NCBI RefSeq assembly: GCF_000764305.2
Contig: NW_025943861.1
Coordinates: 62,001-126,000, forward strand
DNA from: Hyalella azteca
Lineage: Eukaryota > Arthropoda > Malacostraca > Amphipoda > Hyalellidae
Reading direction: 5' to 3'
DNA: 64,000 bases
A program made the position numbers and the translations under genes. This document shows, in pieces, positions 1-12,900 of the stretch; within the stretch, counting starts at the first letter, position 1, and every line of letters starts with the position of its first letter. The notes beneath the pieces were generated by a model. That model was not told where the DNA came from. It did not search any database and worked only from the letters and a program-made list of their open reading frames with translations.

Positions 1-1220
1 TTATTTGCCGCCGAGTCCTGGTCACGCTGGAAGTTCCTAAGCGTTTTTTTGTCCCACAACCCCGCCTAATTTAGCCTGCATTGCATGTTCCTCCCATCCT
101 TGGTAGCCGGAGCGCGATGCGGACAAAAAGTCCCGCGATGCGGACAAAAAGTCCAAAACCACAACGCCCGCGAGGTCGTCTTCCTACCGCCCGCCCCCCG
201 ACGTAAGTTTTCCTGGCCTCAGAGGTGGGTACCCTGCTTGCATGGGCCTATACTTTCAAAAAAAGTTAAGAGATCGTACGTTCATCTGCCAATCATTGAC
301 GGCCTTTCAAGTTAAATCTACCAATCATAGACAAGAAAATAAAGCGTAAGTACTTACGTTCACTTAGCGAGTTTGGAAAGTATGGCCCATGGTCTAAAAG
401 CTTGAACCGAATTTACGGCGCTATGTGAAATGTCCTCTCAATTGCATGAATTAAACATCAACTACAATTATTTTTTGTTAGTCGTGTGGTAAGGAAAATT
501 AATTCCATAGTCAAAGTTTTCGATGATGGAGTAAAAGAACAGTTTGTGTTTATGGTTTGTGCTTCAACAGTTCACTTAGTGGCAGTGGCATCATTAGGCT
601 TACTTTTGGTTGACTTTCAGAAGGAAATGTTGAGGAATTTAATATAATGTGGCCTGAATAGAAGTTAAAATATAATTATACAACCAGCGATTATTAAATT
701 GAATTTGATCATAAATCTTGAGGATTTAGACCACCTCTCACTTTCCTTGAAGCCTAATTACGCCGCTGCTTAAATGAATGAAAATCTCATCCTGAATCAA
801 TTCCCCACAAATTATATGTGAAATAAATGACTGCTGTCACCCGCCAAATAGTTAGCGTGAAATCCTGCTCAATCGTCAGTCGAAAACTATTAACTAGTCG
901 CTGGTTACTGACCAAATTATTGGTAAGTCTTGCATGTATCGTTCCTTAAATCCCAATTAGAAGTTTTCGATTTCAAAATATCTGAATCATTGCTGGTGTT
1001 GATTGAAAATTTCTGTATCAACAGCAATGAATTCTGACTTGCCGCTCTTATCTTACGATCCCTGATGGTGACCTGCTCCATTAACCTATGATTAATAGAA
1101 AACACATTCTTGAGAAGAGTTGCTTAACAAGGATCGCAGAAGGTAAGATATAGGTAGTTTCCTTAGTTTAATTGTTACATTGATATTTCTATGGTAATTA
1201 TTTAATGTTTTATTGCTCAG
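1..1220. other. Intronic or upstream DNA before the first visible V-ATPase H exon
   Basis: No exon of V-ATPase H or any other recognised gene was found here. The missing N-terminal 40 percent of subunit H should lie to the left of the window. A short direct repeat (GCGATGCGGACAAAAAGTCC) occurs twice at about 116-155 in a GC-richer patch. The rest is AT-rich, with only short open frames that look like chance. Confidence 0.5.
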
Positions 1221-4200
1221 GGCAACGAGTACGTGCAATGCGTGTGCCGCTGCCTGCAGATGTTGCTGCGCATCGACCCCTACAGAGACGCCTTCTTCAA
1301 GCTGGATGGCGTCGTAACCATTGTACAGGTGCTGTATCTTTCTGAAATATATCAACTACCGTAACTCTTTAACATCTTCTCAAGGTGATTTGTCTTCCCA
1401 AAATACTTCAACTGCGGGATCATTTCTGCTCTGTTCAGACTATGATTATGTCCATCAGTTATGCCTCATTAGTTCTATTTTTCAACAGGTTCTGGGATCA
1501 GGAAAACACAACTTCCAAATTCAATACCAACTGACCTTCTGCCTGTGGGTGCTCACTTTCAACCATGAGATCGCGGAGAAGATGAACAAGTAAGTTTCCT
1601 GGCTTCTTCTTGTCGGGGAATTTTATCTCTTGAAAAAAAGCGTGCTTCAGATTTGACTGAAATTTTTTTGCGTTCTAACATAAAAACTAGTTAACCCATT
1701 CCCTCTAAGAAAAAAAGTTTTTGGATTGACTTGAAATCGATAATATTTAGTCTTTAGGATGTATATAGAATGTTTTTTTATTGTGAAACAAATTATTTAC
1801 CTTTATCATATGACATACGAGCTACAAGGAAGATGCGAGTACAAAATATATCTTATTCAGTTTAGAATTAATTATTGAGTTGATAACAAATTTTGTCAGG
1901 TATTTCTTCCCAATGAGGCTTAATTTCATTTTAATCGAGTAAAATACCATATCACTGAAAGAAATCATTGCAAATGATAAGGAGGAAAGCAATGCACTCC
2001 TAAGTCAACGCTGCATATGCAGCATTTTATTCTCATTTGCTTTCTGATCTATACCAAAAGGCTCCCTCAAGCTATTTTATATCGCTAAATTGTGTACCAA
2101 AATCGTAAATACTTATCTTTTGTCACCTTTTACACTCGTGTTTCATAAATTTGCTTTTCATTTGTTGTATGAGAGGCCGCGAGGCCACAATCTCCAATTT
2201 ATGCTCGATTTATCTACATTAACAGCCGTGCAATGCAACCACTTCATAATGTTATCAAATCTGTCTTATCTCATAAAAACATCTGCAGACTTCGACCAAT
2301 TTATTGCCTTACTAGAAAGAAGATTATACACTCTCAATAACAATATTAAAATGATTACTCGTAATTTGTATATATCCATATTCATATGAGGCCAATTTCT
2401 ATTTATTGAGCACTCAGTCACTTCATCACTTACCGTAATTGCCGCAAAATGATCACTTCGTTCGCAAACAATTCAACAAGCTCTTCTGGGGAATACAACG
2501 AATATGCGGTATAATTTACTTTTGCCTTAATAATAAAACGTCTTAGTAATGCGTATTAAAATGACGGGCTTTTCTGTATTCACCTTGTTTGTTTTTATTT
2601 AATGTTCTAAGATTTCATTCAGAGAGCGAGATTCGTAAAATAGTCACATGAAGATATTTGTACTCGAATCCTTCTAGCGGTAGCATACGGTACCACCACA
2701 GTACATAGCACGATATTAAATTCAGCATAGCGTGTGAGATTCGTGTGAATAATTTCAGTTAACTACATCAAACTTTACTTACATAACTATTACTTTAAAT
2801 TTACCTCTATTACCAGGCAACATTGGAGCCTGGACTTGGTAGAAGGCTTGCATGTATGGTAAACTAGTTTTCACGCAGCCCTTTTCAATTGAGAAAATTT
2901 TATTTACGAGTATGTACCGCTAAGAGGATGGCGGGACAGCTTTATTTATGGTACCGCTAGGAGGGAATGCGTTAATCACTCGTCTGCCCGGTTGCTCGAG
3001 ACGTTTGCTTGGATTGATATTGATTGCTTTATGCAGGTATGGAGTTATTCCAACTCTGGGTGACATTTTGTCCGAAAGCGTCAAGGAAAAGGTGACTCGC
3101 ATCACGCTCGCTGTGTTCCGCAACCTCATTGAGAAACCACAGGACAGCATCATCTCTCGCGACAACTGCATCCAGATGGTGCAGTGCAAGGTGAACCATC
3201 TATACGGTGAAGTAAAATGCAAGCCATCCTTGTGGATAATTTCTCTGCAAGGCATCCTTATGATTACCTATCATGAATGCAATCATCAAAACAGGAACTG
3301 TGCTCTTGTATCGCTGTACTTTAGTAAAAGTTTAACTTGGTTCTGTTACTCATAATGTACCCAAATTGCGCGCTTCCGTTTAATTTGTCAATTATTTCAA
3401 TTTATTTCTGTACTAGTTACTCGTCGATATTGTAGGCCGTTTGCCTACACAACAATAATGCTATTTAAACCAATTATTTTTTGCCTAGGTTTTGAAGCAG
3501 CTTGAAATCTTGGCCCAACACAAGTTCGACGATGAAGACATTACTGCTGACATTGAGTTTCTCAACGACCGTCTGCAAACCTCAATCCAGGATTTGAGGT
3601 TAGTTTTTAGTAGTCAACTTCTCGGCAAGTAGCAAGAGTTCTTCATTAACAAACTTTCCTTTCATTTTAATTTATGAATTATACCTTAAGATAAGTAAAA
3701 ACTATAATTATAGAACGTGCCACTTATTCTATGGTGTAAATGTAGTATGAACGTGGTAACAATTTATCGAGTGAGTTATCTTCAATTGATACAACATTGC
3801 CTCGTGAATTAATATATAACAACAAATTTCCAGTTTTCGACTCGTGTTGGAGCAATTTTACAAGGCACGGTCTAGCAGGAACACAGTTTATCTCATTACT
3901 TCAATTAATATTACTGAGAGTTCTAGGTTTTTATTGATTTAATGTAATAGTAAATTCATAAATCAAAGGATTAACGAGGCTCTTTGAAAATGAATCGGAT
4001 GAAAAATAAAGCTACCGCATTTGACAGAAACAAAGCTTGCCATCGAGCTAAAAAAATTGAAAAAATCATCACTACTTGAAATAAGTTAGATCCTTTATGT
4101 TGACCTTAATAAATTATCAGAAATGGACAACTTTGTTCAGGATAATGCACACATAGTTATTTTTCAGCGTTGTGGTCATGTTTTCAGAAACGATTCGTAA

Positions 4201-5860
4201 ATGTATGCAAAGTTATTACCGTAAACATTGCGTGTGTAATTGCTTTTTTTTAGCTCATTTGAGGAGTACTGCTCGGAGGTGAAGTCAGGCCGCATGGAAT
4301 GGTCACCGGTGCACAAGAGTGAGAAGTTCTGGCGTGAGAACTGCCACCGCCTCAACGAGAAGAACTACGAGCTCCTCAAGATCCTCATCCAACTGATGGA
4401 GACAAGCACCGACCCCCTCGTGCTGTCAGTGGCTTGTCATGATATCGGCCAATACTCTCGGCACTACGCCGCGGGCAAAAAGTTAGTATCCATGCTTGGA
4501 GTCTTCTCGATGAAGGCGCATAACTCAATCGATGTTCAGAACTAGCGGGATCTCGAATACCATGTACTAGCTATTGATATGCTAAATTAATTATTCAGAT
4601 AAAATTTTCCTCAAATTCTTCCAAAATTGTCAATATAATGTGGTATAATATTACGGTACATTAGGTTTATGCACGATGGGCACCTGTAAGAGAATAAAAA
4701 ATTTTTAGTGCTAGAACGAATGTACGCCTTATCTCTAATGCAAGGGCGCGGTATTCAAGAATTGTGTGATATAAGTAAAGAAAACTCCCATTTGAATTTA
4801 AACATTTCTATTACGCAAAAGATGTTTTGACGAGAGACTTCTTAGAAAGAAACGCGCCGGTGAATGTTAGGCGCTAATGTATTGGTATGTACAGGGTGTT
4901 AGAGCAGCTGGACGGCAAGCAGTGCGTGATGGCTCATCTCTCACACAGCGACCCTAATGTTCGTTACGAGGCGCTCCTCGCTGTGCAGAAGCTCATGGTT
5001 CACAATTGGTGAGTTGGGAGACTTTACAAGGCAATTGCGTATAATTTATATCCTGGAGGACTCTCTTCAGTGTGTTTTTTGCTCACAAGTTTATTCGTTA
5101 GTATTACATATGCGAAGTTTATTTTTATAGCATTTTTTTTCTGACCTGCTGAACTATTCGCAATTCTTTTAATTGCAATAAAGTGATAAAGTGAATATGC
5201 AAGTAAGAATCCTGTATGGTGACCCCCAGCTATTATGGTCGACTAATTTAGTATTGAAGGATCAGGCCATCATACGCCGAAAGGCATAAATTTTTTGTTG
5301 AACTTGAGACCATCGCCTGCGGTCAAGTTAGGTTCCTATCTGCCCCCATGAATTTAGAGTACTGCCTGTTTAAGTTTGATTTTTGTGAAGAATTCGCATA
5401 GCGTTCCAAGAATTGGTAACGAGAAGTTATACTTTCCTACGATTTCTCGGTTTAGTAAAATGTACTGTCAGCTTAAGATTTCATTGGTCCGTGTCTATTA
5501 GTACGATTTAGATCTACTGTAGAACAATTTTTAAGTGAGATTCTGAAGATTTTTAATTTTTCCTTTTTGGATTCTACTAAATCCTAAGAGTAATTTGATG
5601 ATTGAATATCACGAAATTTTGGTGAATCATCTTTGGAACGGGGCGAATAAGTTAATGATGCATTTTGTGAAACGTGTGTCAAGGCGGTGCAAAAAATTAT
5701 TACAATGGGAAATTTTGCCTAGAACCAATCAATATATCAATTTGCCTTTTAACCCCTAAGCTTAATACGGAAGTCGCCAAAAATTCTGTGAAATGAAACA
5801 ACTTTTTGTTTCAGGGAGTATCTCGGCAAACAAATCGAGAAGGAGAGTGAAAAACCGTAA
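1221..5860 (+). CDS. VhaSFD: V-type proton ATPase subunit H (3' part, seven exons)
   Basis: Subunit H belongs to the peripheral V1 sector of the vacuolar proton pump; it couples V1 to V0 and silences ATP hydrolysis in free V1. Coding exons: 1221-1328, 1489-1589, 3037-3190, 3489-3598, 4254-4481, 4895-5008 and 5815-5860 (TAA stop). All have AG/GT boundaries and the phases agree, giving 286 residues. Family signatures seen are [17 protein letters not shown], a VQCKVLKQLE junction across exons 3-4, [48 protein letters not shown] and the terminal [10 protein letters not shown]. These cover the C-terminal HEAT/armadillo-like half; the family is usually about 470-500 aa, so the 5' exons lie left of position 1. 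Nothing is broken. The gene converges on the FKBP gene, with about 1.1 kb between stop codons. Confidence 0.95.
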
Positions 5861-5922
5861 ACAGGCGCCCGATAACTTGCTACGAGCGCACCATCAAAGG
5901 AGGACGAGGCACTGGACTCTTC

Positions 5923-5928
5923 AATAAA
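5923..5928 (+). terminator. AATAAA polyadenylation signal of V-ATPase H
   Basis: AATAAA lies about 60 bases after the V-ATPase H stop codon. It would give a very short 3' UTR. The consensus is perfect but its use is inferred. Confidence 0.5.
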
Positions 5929-6768
5929 TTTTTAGTCTACCGCGTTTGAACGTAGTAATACGGTATCATTGAAAGACACATTCCGTGAATTATATGTTTT
6001 GTAGTGTTTACAAGTCTGCGAGGTGTGAACCAAGACAGGTTTTAATAGTCAGCTTCGTTCGTGGAATGCAGTGCATCGTGTAGCCACTTCTGTTTTGCAG
6101 TCGCTGACCTTAGATGCGATTGAATTTGTGTCCGTCGTTTGAAATGCTGCACATGTTTAAGATCGTGCCAACTGCGAAACGAGTAAATATAACGATTTTC
6201 AGTGCTCAAAGCTTCAAAATCTATTCCATTGGTCGGGAACCAGCAATGCTTGGCGAAAAATTTACAAGTTATGCGGGCTGGTATTGTCGGCATGCCCGGG
6301 AGGGGATATTTATCCCCGCATAAGAGAAGATAACTACTTGTTGACCCAAGGCCGCACCTTTTTGTTCATCAGCATTCTAATTATTCATCAAGCGAAAACT
6401 CGCAAACCGTAGCTGCATGACCGAAAAATAGAGTATATGTAATTATTCCTTGCGGACGTTTTTTGGGATATCATTTTCTTTTCACCAAAATTGTTTCCAC
6501 TAGAAAAACCCTTTCAACATGCTTTAAGTGCATGCGTAGTAATTTATTTGTAATATATGTTACATAAAAAATATATCTTAATATGGTGCAATCATTGTTT
6601 CATCCTCCGTTCTGCCGTTAAGGAATGAAGTAAAGGCTTTAATTATTTTCAATGATTTTCTTACACAAGTTAAAGCACTATTAATCAGAACTTATGATAC
6701 TCGGCATTAAATGAATATCACAAAATGTAAGACATTCCTCTACACAGCTCCCGTAGAACTATGTTAAT

Positions 6769-6774
6769 TTTTAT
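6769..6774 (-). terminator. AATAAA polyadenylation signal candidate for the FKBP gene
   Basis: TTTATT on the plus strand reads AATAAA on the minus strand, about 195 bases after the FKBP stop codon. Use is inferred from position only. Confidence 0.4.
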
Positions 6775-6969
6775 TCCTGGTCACTATTATTTAAATTTTC
6801 AATAAGTTTAATTCAGAGGTCATAATCAGATCGAAGGTGACTAACGCAATGTTTACATCACACGTGCCGAAGGTGACACTCCACACGAATGCTTCAAGAA
6901 AAAAAATATTCTTCATTCCTTCCTTTGGTTTCCCATCAGCGTCTCCGTAGAATACTCTACAATAATTAA

Positions 6970-9900
6970 CTAACGACATCCCATCATCGTAACTTCAAAC
7001 TCCAAGTTAGCTTGAGGAGGAATCTCAGGCGGCGCACCCTTCTTCCCGTACCTAAACAATAATATTTGCATCAGACATTGTACAGAATCGATAAATCAAA
7101 GAAACTCCTAGTTGCAAAACATGAATCACTGACTTGACTTTCATTCATACTAATGGCAGTAGGACAGCAAAGTGCGATCATTTCTCGTAATAAACATTTC
7201 TCATCACATTATAATGAAATTATAGTCCTATATTGATGTTACTTTAATAATCTAAATGTTATCACTCACGCCATGGCGCTGGGGATCGAGAGCTTCCTCT
7301 TGCCGCCAACTTTCATGCCGATAAGCCCGACATCCCAACCCTGGATGACTTCTCCCCGTCCCAGAACAAACTTGAGAGGTGTGCCGGACAGCTGCGAGTC
7401 GAAGATCTTGTTGTTGCTCTTCAAGCGGCCCACATAGTACATGGACACCTGCAAGGATAGTTCAGGTTCAACAACGCTCAGGGACTTTGGTTTTTCGTGA
7501 GTTTAATAAATATAACATTTGAAATGTTTAAATTAGCCTGCTTTAAGGCATTGGCAGAATAAAATCTTACCAATTCACTTTTCAGAATCCTAAGAAATGC
7601 ACAATTGTCGGAAATGAATACTCTATGTATCAAAGTAAATTAAAAAAGTCCTACTTCAAAATTCAATAAGACAACAGCAGTTATCACAAACATACATAAT
7701 AGAACTAAAACACTCACATTGGAGCCTTTCCTGGCAGCTTCTCCAGTTCCCACAGTAATGTCCTCGATCATCACGCCGCCAGAGCGCATTTGTTCTGAAG
7801 TGAAGAAGTGTTAGGCGCTATAATATTACGACAGCCATCACGTAGCCTTAACTTGTATTCCACCAACTTAATAAACGTCAACCTTAACCTACACAACACT
7901 AACTTGACTAACGCATATAAACCGAAGTGTATTTAAGGAAACTACCGATCAATGACAGAGGTCATAATTATTACTCGATTGATAAACCACAGATCGCATT
8001 AAGATGCCACAAATTTAAGATCGTCAAGTTTAACTACATGCATTTGTATGTTCAAAACTATCACTGGACAATAAACTAGGCTCGACTCTGCTTACTGGAC
8101 ACTCACTTTTGTTGGGTGTAGCGTCATCCTGAAGGAAAACACGAAAGTTAGTTAGCAAAATACTCAACAATTAAGCTACCATACACAGAAATAATGCTTA
8201 CGTATAAAGGAAAATATTGTCTCCAGTGTAATTGGTAATAATGAACAATTTTTAATCAGCTGTGTAATTTTCTAAAAAAGAGATCGTCGATTTTTTACAC
8301 GCCGTGCTAGTTGTTTTTTAGGAGTTACTTTTTGAATGGAAGACTAGTTTCTAAACGCTCTATAGCACAATGTATATTCATTGAACGAGTTGTATATTGT
8401 AATGTATGTATAAATAAGATTCAATGTATATTCATTGATGTACATTATTTGAAGTTTCTAGCTGTAAATGCTTCACCCCCAAAGAGATAAATAGTGATCT
8501 AACTTGTACCACAGCTCATTTCATGAATACCAGTTTGGGACTACTCACTGCGGTTGCTTTGGGAGTTTCTTTCTGAGATTCCTTGTGTTGTTTCTTCTTC
8601 TCGGATTTTGGCGTCTTGGCAAGCACGTCTTCAGTTTTCCCCACTTTAGCTGCCTTGGCTTTGTTTTCCTTTGGAGACTTGTCCTTGGACGGGGTCTTTG
8701 TTCCAGTAACAGCCTTGTCATCTTTAGTGGGGCTCTTCTTAACGGGAGTTTTCTTCTTGTCTTTGTTGGCATTCTTTACAGCTTCGAGCTGTAAAGCTTT
8801 GAGAGTTCCATTGGCAACTGAAGAGACATCTTTCTTCTTCTGCTTCTGATTTTCCGATACTCCATTCATCTTTGACTTGATTTCTGCAATAGTTCACATA
8901 ATTAATATGTTATCGTAGTATTATTTTTAAGAGTGACCCATCACAAGAGAAATACAGATTCTACACGAATGATATTGGAGATTAGTTACCAAAAATTAAG
9001 GAAATTGAAATGCACCTAGAGCAACAATTGGCAAATGATGACAAACACGAAAAAATTCAACAGGCACGGATTGACATCATTCCAACACACTTGCTGATAA
9101 CAAATGGAAGTAGTTTCCGAAAACTGCATTACCTCGAGCTTAAAACCACACTAATCACGAAAAAATTACTCTTGATATTAAGAATTAAATATTCTTTTGG
9201 CGTTTTAGTCAGCTGCGATATGCAGAAAAAAATTAATCACAACGGGTATATTGCAGTTCAGTCAGGATCGCTCAACGATTCGGTGGGGGCACGATACTCC
9301 ATATTCTTCTCTCACCACTTGTAAAGCTCATTTCAAAATTGCGCTCTTTTCAACATTTTATTCAATGCAAAGAATATTTTCTATTTCAACTGCTTTTAGT
9401 GGAGACGCAGATTCAGAATATTTCCTTTTAGCAAGTCACTAAAAAATTATCGGTAGTTTCCGATATATTTTTAACATTTAAATTTATTGCAGTAATTACG
9501 GAACTTAAGCCAAACCTATCTTAGATAAAAATAAATATCTATCAATATCATTGATTTGACGGTAAGTAAAACCTAGGTATTTTTACCAGAAGCACAGCAA
9601 AAGAACTGGGCTGCCCACGTTGAACGATCATCTCGCCTTCAAGAATAGTGTGAATATTGCATGTCGTTAGGCTATAACAATGGGACTCAAGCTTTGAGAC
9701 AGGTAAATGACCAACCTTTTACGATCTCCTCCTCTTCGGCGTCTTCGGAATCATCATCCTCGTCTTCCTCCTCATCATCATCATCATCGTCTTCCTCATC
9801 GTCATCCTCGTCATCATCATCGGAGTCGAGAGTGTCATCATCGAGCTCCTCTTCTTCGCCAAGCAGCTCCTCCCCCATGCTGCTCAAGTCCCCTGTTGGG

Positions 9901-12900
9901 TTGTATGAGTCGTCATCCTCGTCGTCCTCAGACATGAACGATTCGCCGTTCAGGGCTGCAACAATGGAAGCTTCAGAAATCAGTCAAGTCACTGCACTTG
10001 AGAATGGTTCTTCTTTATTAGAACACGGATATTTACGCAGTTTCAACTCAAGCACACGCTATAAAGAAATATTAATAACAAAGTTTTAGTAACAAAAGAA
10101 GCATGATGGCAACAACATGTAAACTGGGGTCCATAAGCGAACTTTCTTGTGCCAAATACTGATAATAGTTTTCAACTAGCGGCTCTCATTGAAGAAGGGA
10201 AGAAAAAAGCAGTATTAGCAACAAGAAAAGAGCACGGAACACGCGACAGAAAGCAAGTTTAAAAGAGTCCTACAAACAGAAATGAAGCCACGACAGAGAT
10301 GTGATATGAGCTTTACGTCAGACTGCACAAGAAAAATGACATTATTAGAAACAAATCCACATAACGTTCACGCTTATACGAGACAAGTGCAATGCTTAGA
10401 AACCCTTCCAAATAAATTAACAGTTCTCAGAACTTGTATACATAAGTTACAAAAACAAAACAAAAAATTAAAAATAAATATCCACTAGGAAATAATGATC
10501 GCATCAAGCACTTTTGTCTAACTATCAATAGTTACATTTCATGCCTCAAGCAACTAAGAAAGATACAAAAAAGAAGTCTGTTGTTTAAATGCCCAGGTAA
10601 ACCAGAAGCATGAACAGCAATACATAACAATGTTTGCAATTGCAAACCTAATAAATGCTTGCTAAAAATCTTTTGAAAGAAGAACTCACTGAATCGTTGA
10701 ATCAATGAAAATTGACTGAAATGTAAGACTGGAAATAAAAACTTACAAACTGCTTTTAAATTGAACTAGAATTGGAGGAGATGAAGACATTGGCAGAAAA
10801 CTTGGCGTATATTGAGAACTGTGTAGCCTTATGCAAGTAACATTATGTTAATCGTTAAGAAGCAAAATAATATACATGCAGGTACCTGGGGAAATTAGGT
10901 CATGTCACTTACTGAGGCCTTTTGCTGAGCCATTGGCAAGCTTGGCAGATTTGGCTGGACGTTTAAATTTGTCGGCAACCTCAAGTTTCCTCTTCTTGCG
11001 GCCAGAGACCAGTTCAGGCGCTGAAAATATAAATAAATTCAACAGAGAATCTGGATGAACAGATCCAAAACAAATTTTGAAGGACTCATTCACGCTCTTT
11101 AGGGTTATTAATTCAGTTCCTTAGACTGAATGCAGAACATAACTAAAGATTTGACTTGACTCGTTAGAAATGATTATCAAGATGGAGCTAAAACTTCAGA
11201 CCCAAATAATGTTCTGAGATATAAACGATACATAAAACAGCAAACGAGATATTGAAATAGTAATTTTTCACATGCTTTATAATGAACGATCACTATATGC
11301 CTTTATGCGATGCCGCAACTGATACATAAGCAAGTAATACATAAGCAGATGTTGAAAATTAGTTGAAAAAATGCATACTAAACATTTTTGACATTACGCT
11401 CCTAAAATTATCAGGTTAAGATTTGAACCCTTCTTGGGCTTCATTGGTAGAACTCTATCTACATTCTACACTAAGGCCGATAGTAATGAAAAATTGTGCA
11501 GCCTGACAAGAATTAGTAAGCCTTTTCAATTACTCTGACGCCTTAGCCACTGACCATCTTCATCGTCCTCATCACTGCCATCCATGGTGCTCTCCAAGTA
11601 GTCCTCATCCAGGTCCTCCAGCTCCTCATCATCCAAATCATCATCGTCTTCAAGACCAGCATAACCAGTCAGACTCACGGGCACTTTGGCACCAGAGGTT
11701 GAAAATGCCACCTTATCGCCCTCTGTAGGCAGTCATCATGTAACTTAATATCACAGAATTTGACAATGTTAGACAAAATAACATTGAAGAGACACACATT
11801 AATATAATAAGTACAATTACATGATTGATAAATAAGTTCAAATAGGACATGAAATAGCAGACAAGAATGTCAATATATTCATGAAGGGCCATTCCGATCC
11901 AGACTAAGAAACATGAATTCAAGGCACTTAATATGAGTTTCTCACGAAGAAATCATTTACAGAATTAAAAAGCATTACTTTGTTTGAATTTATTTGAAAT
12001 TACGCTTTACCATACAAACTTATCCTAAGCAACAAAACCAAAAAACTAATAAATGAATCTCTTTACAAAGGGACCTTCGGAAATACCCCTTCAAATAAGG
12101 TAATCATATACTAACCATATACACAGTATATTAATATGACTTTCTAGTAAATATAACCTGGGCTGATTACCTTTAAACGCAAGATCTAAAGTGGACTGGA
12201 AAATGCCATGTTTTACACTCAGATTGGCAACAGTCATTTCCTTGCCCTCAAACTCTAGGATGATCTGAAAATAGACAAAATTCAATCAACTATTTAGACA
12301 GACACATCAATAGGTGCATAACAAGGCCATAAGATGTAAAATTATTTTTATATCTTAAGTTTATATCATCAATGCTGGTGGAAGGGATTCCATTGAAATA
12401 AATCAGCTCTTCACTGAATGCTATGAATGTTGAATCAAGCTCAAATTCAACAACACAAATTACCTTATTTCAAACGAGTGGCACTTTTTACCAAATTAAA
12501 CAATTTACAAGCTCAAAATTCAAGAATAAAGGGAAGTTTTTGACATCTTATATGAATATTGAAAATTAATCTATTGACATATGTGAACAGAATTCTGATA
12601 TACATTAACTTTCCACATCGTTATACTTACTTGAACTATGCCATCATTATCAGAAGCACGGCTAGTGTCTAGAGCAGCTCGAGTCACTTGGATGCCATTT
12701 TCAACTTCTTTCTCATACTTCTTTCCAGGCTCCAAGATCAAACCTAGAAAATAAAATAATTTAGTTCAAGAAACGGTATCCCAAGTATACCAAACATTGT
12801 GAAAAAATTTGACATCTCTAAAAGACAAACATCAACACTTGTAAAAAGAACTTTTTGCTGAAGGTATATGCATCAAGACGTCTGCTAAAAAAATTGCTGA

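Larger units (their letters stand above)
5861..6969. other. Convergent intergenic spacer
   Basis: This is the space between the tail-to-tail V-ATPase H (plus) and FKBP (minus) genes. It should hold both 3' UTRs. No gene, repeat array or RNA gene was recognised; the short open frames at 6042-6323 overlap on both strands and look like chance. Confidence 0.5.

Noticed and set aside
9661..10089. 142-residue plus-strand poly-Ser open frame
   Set aside because: It is the reverse of the Asp/Glu-coding FKBP exon 6; phase and family match fix the minus strand as coding.
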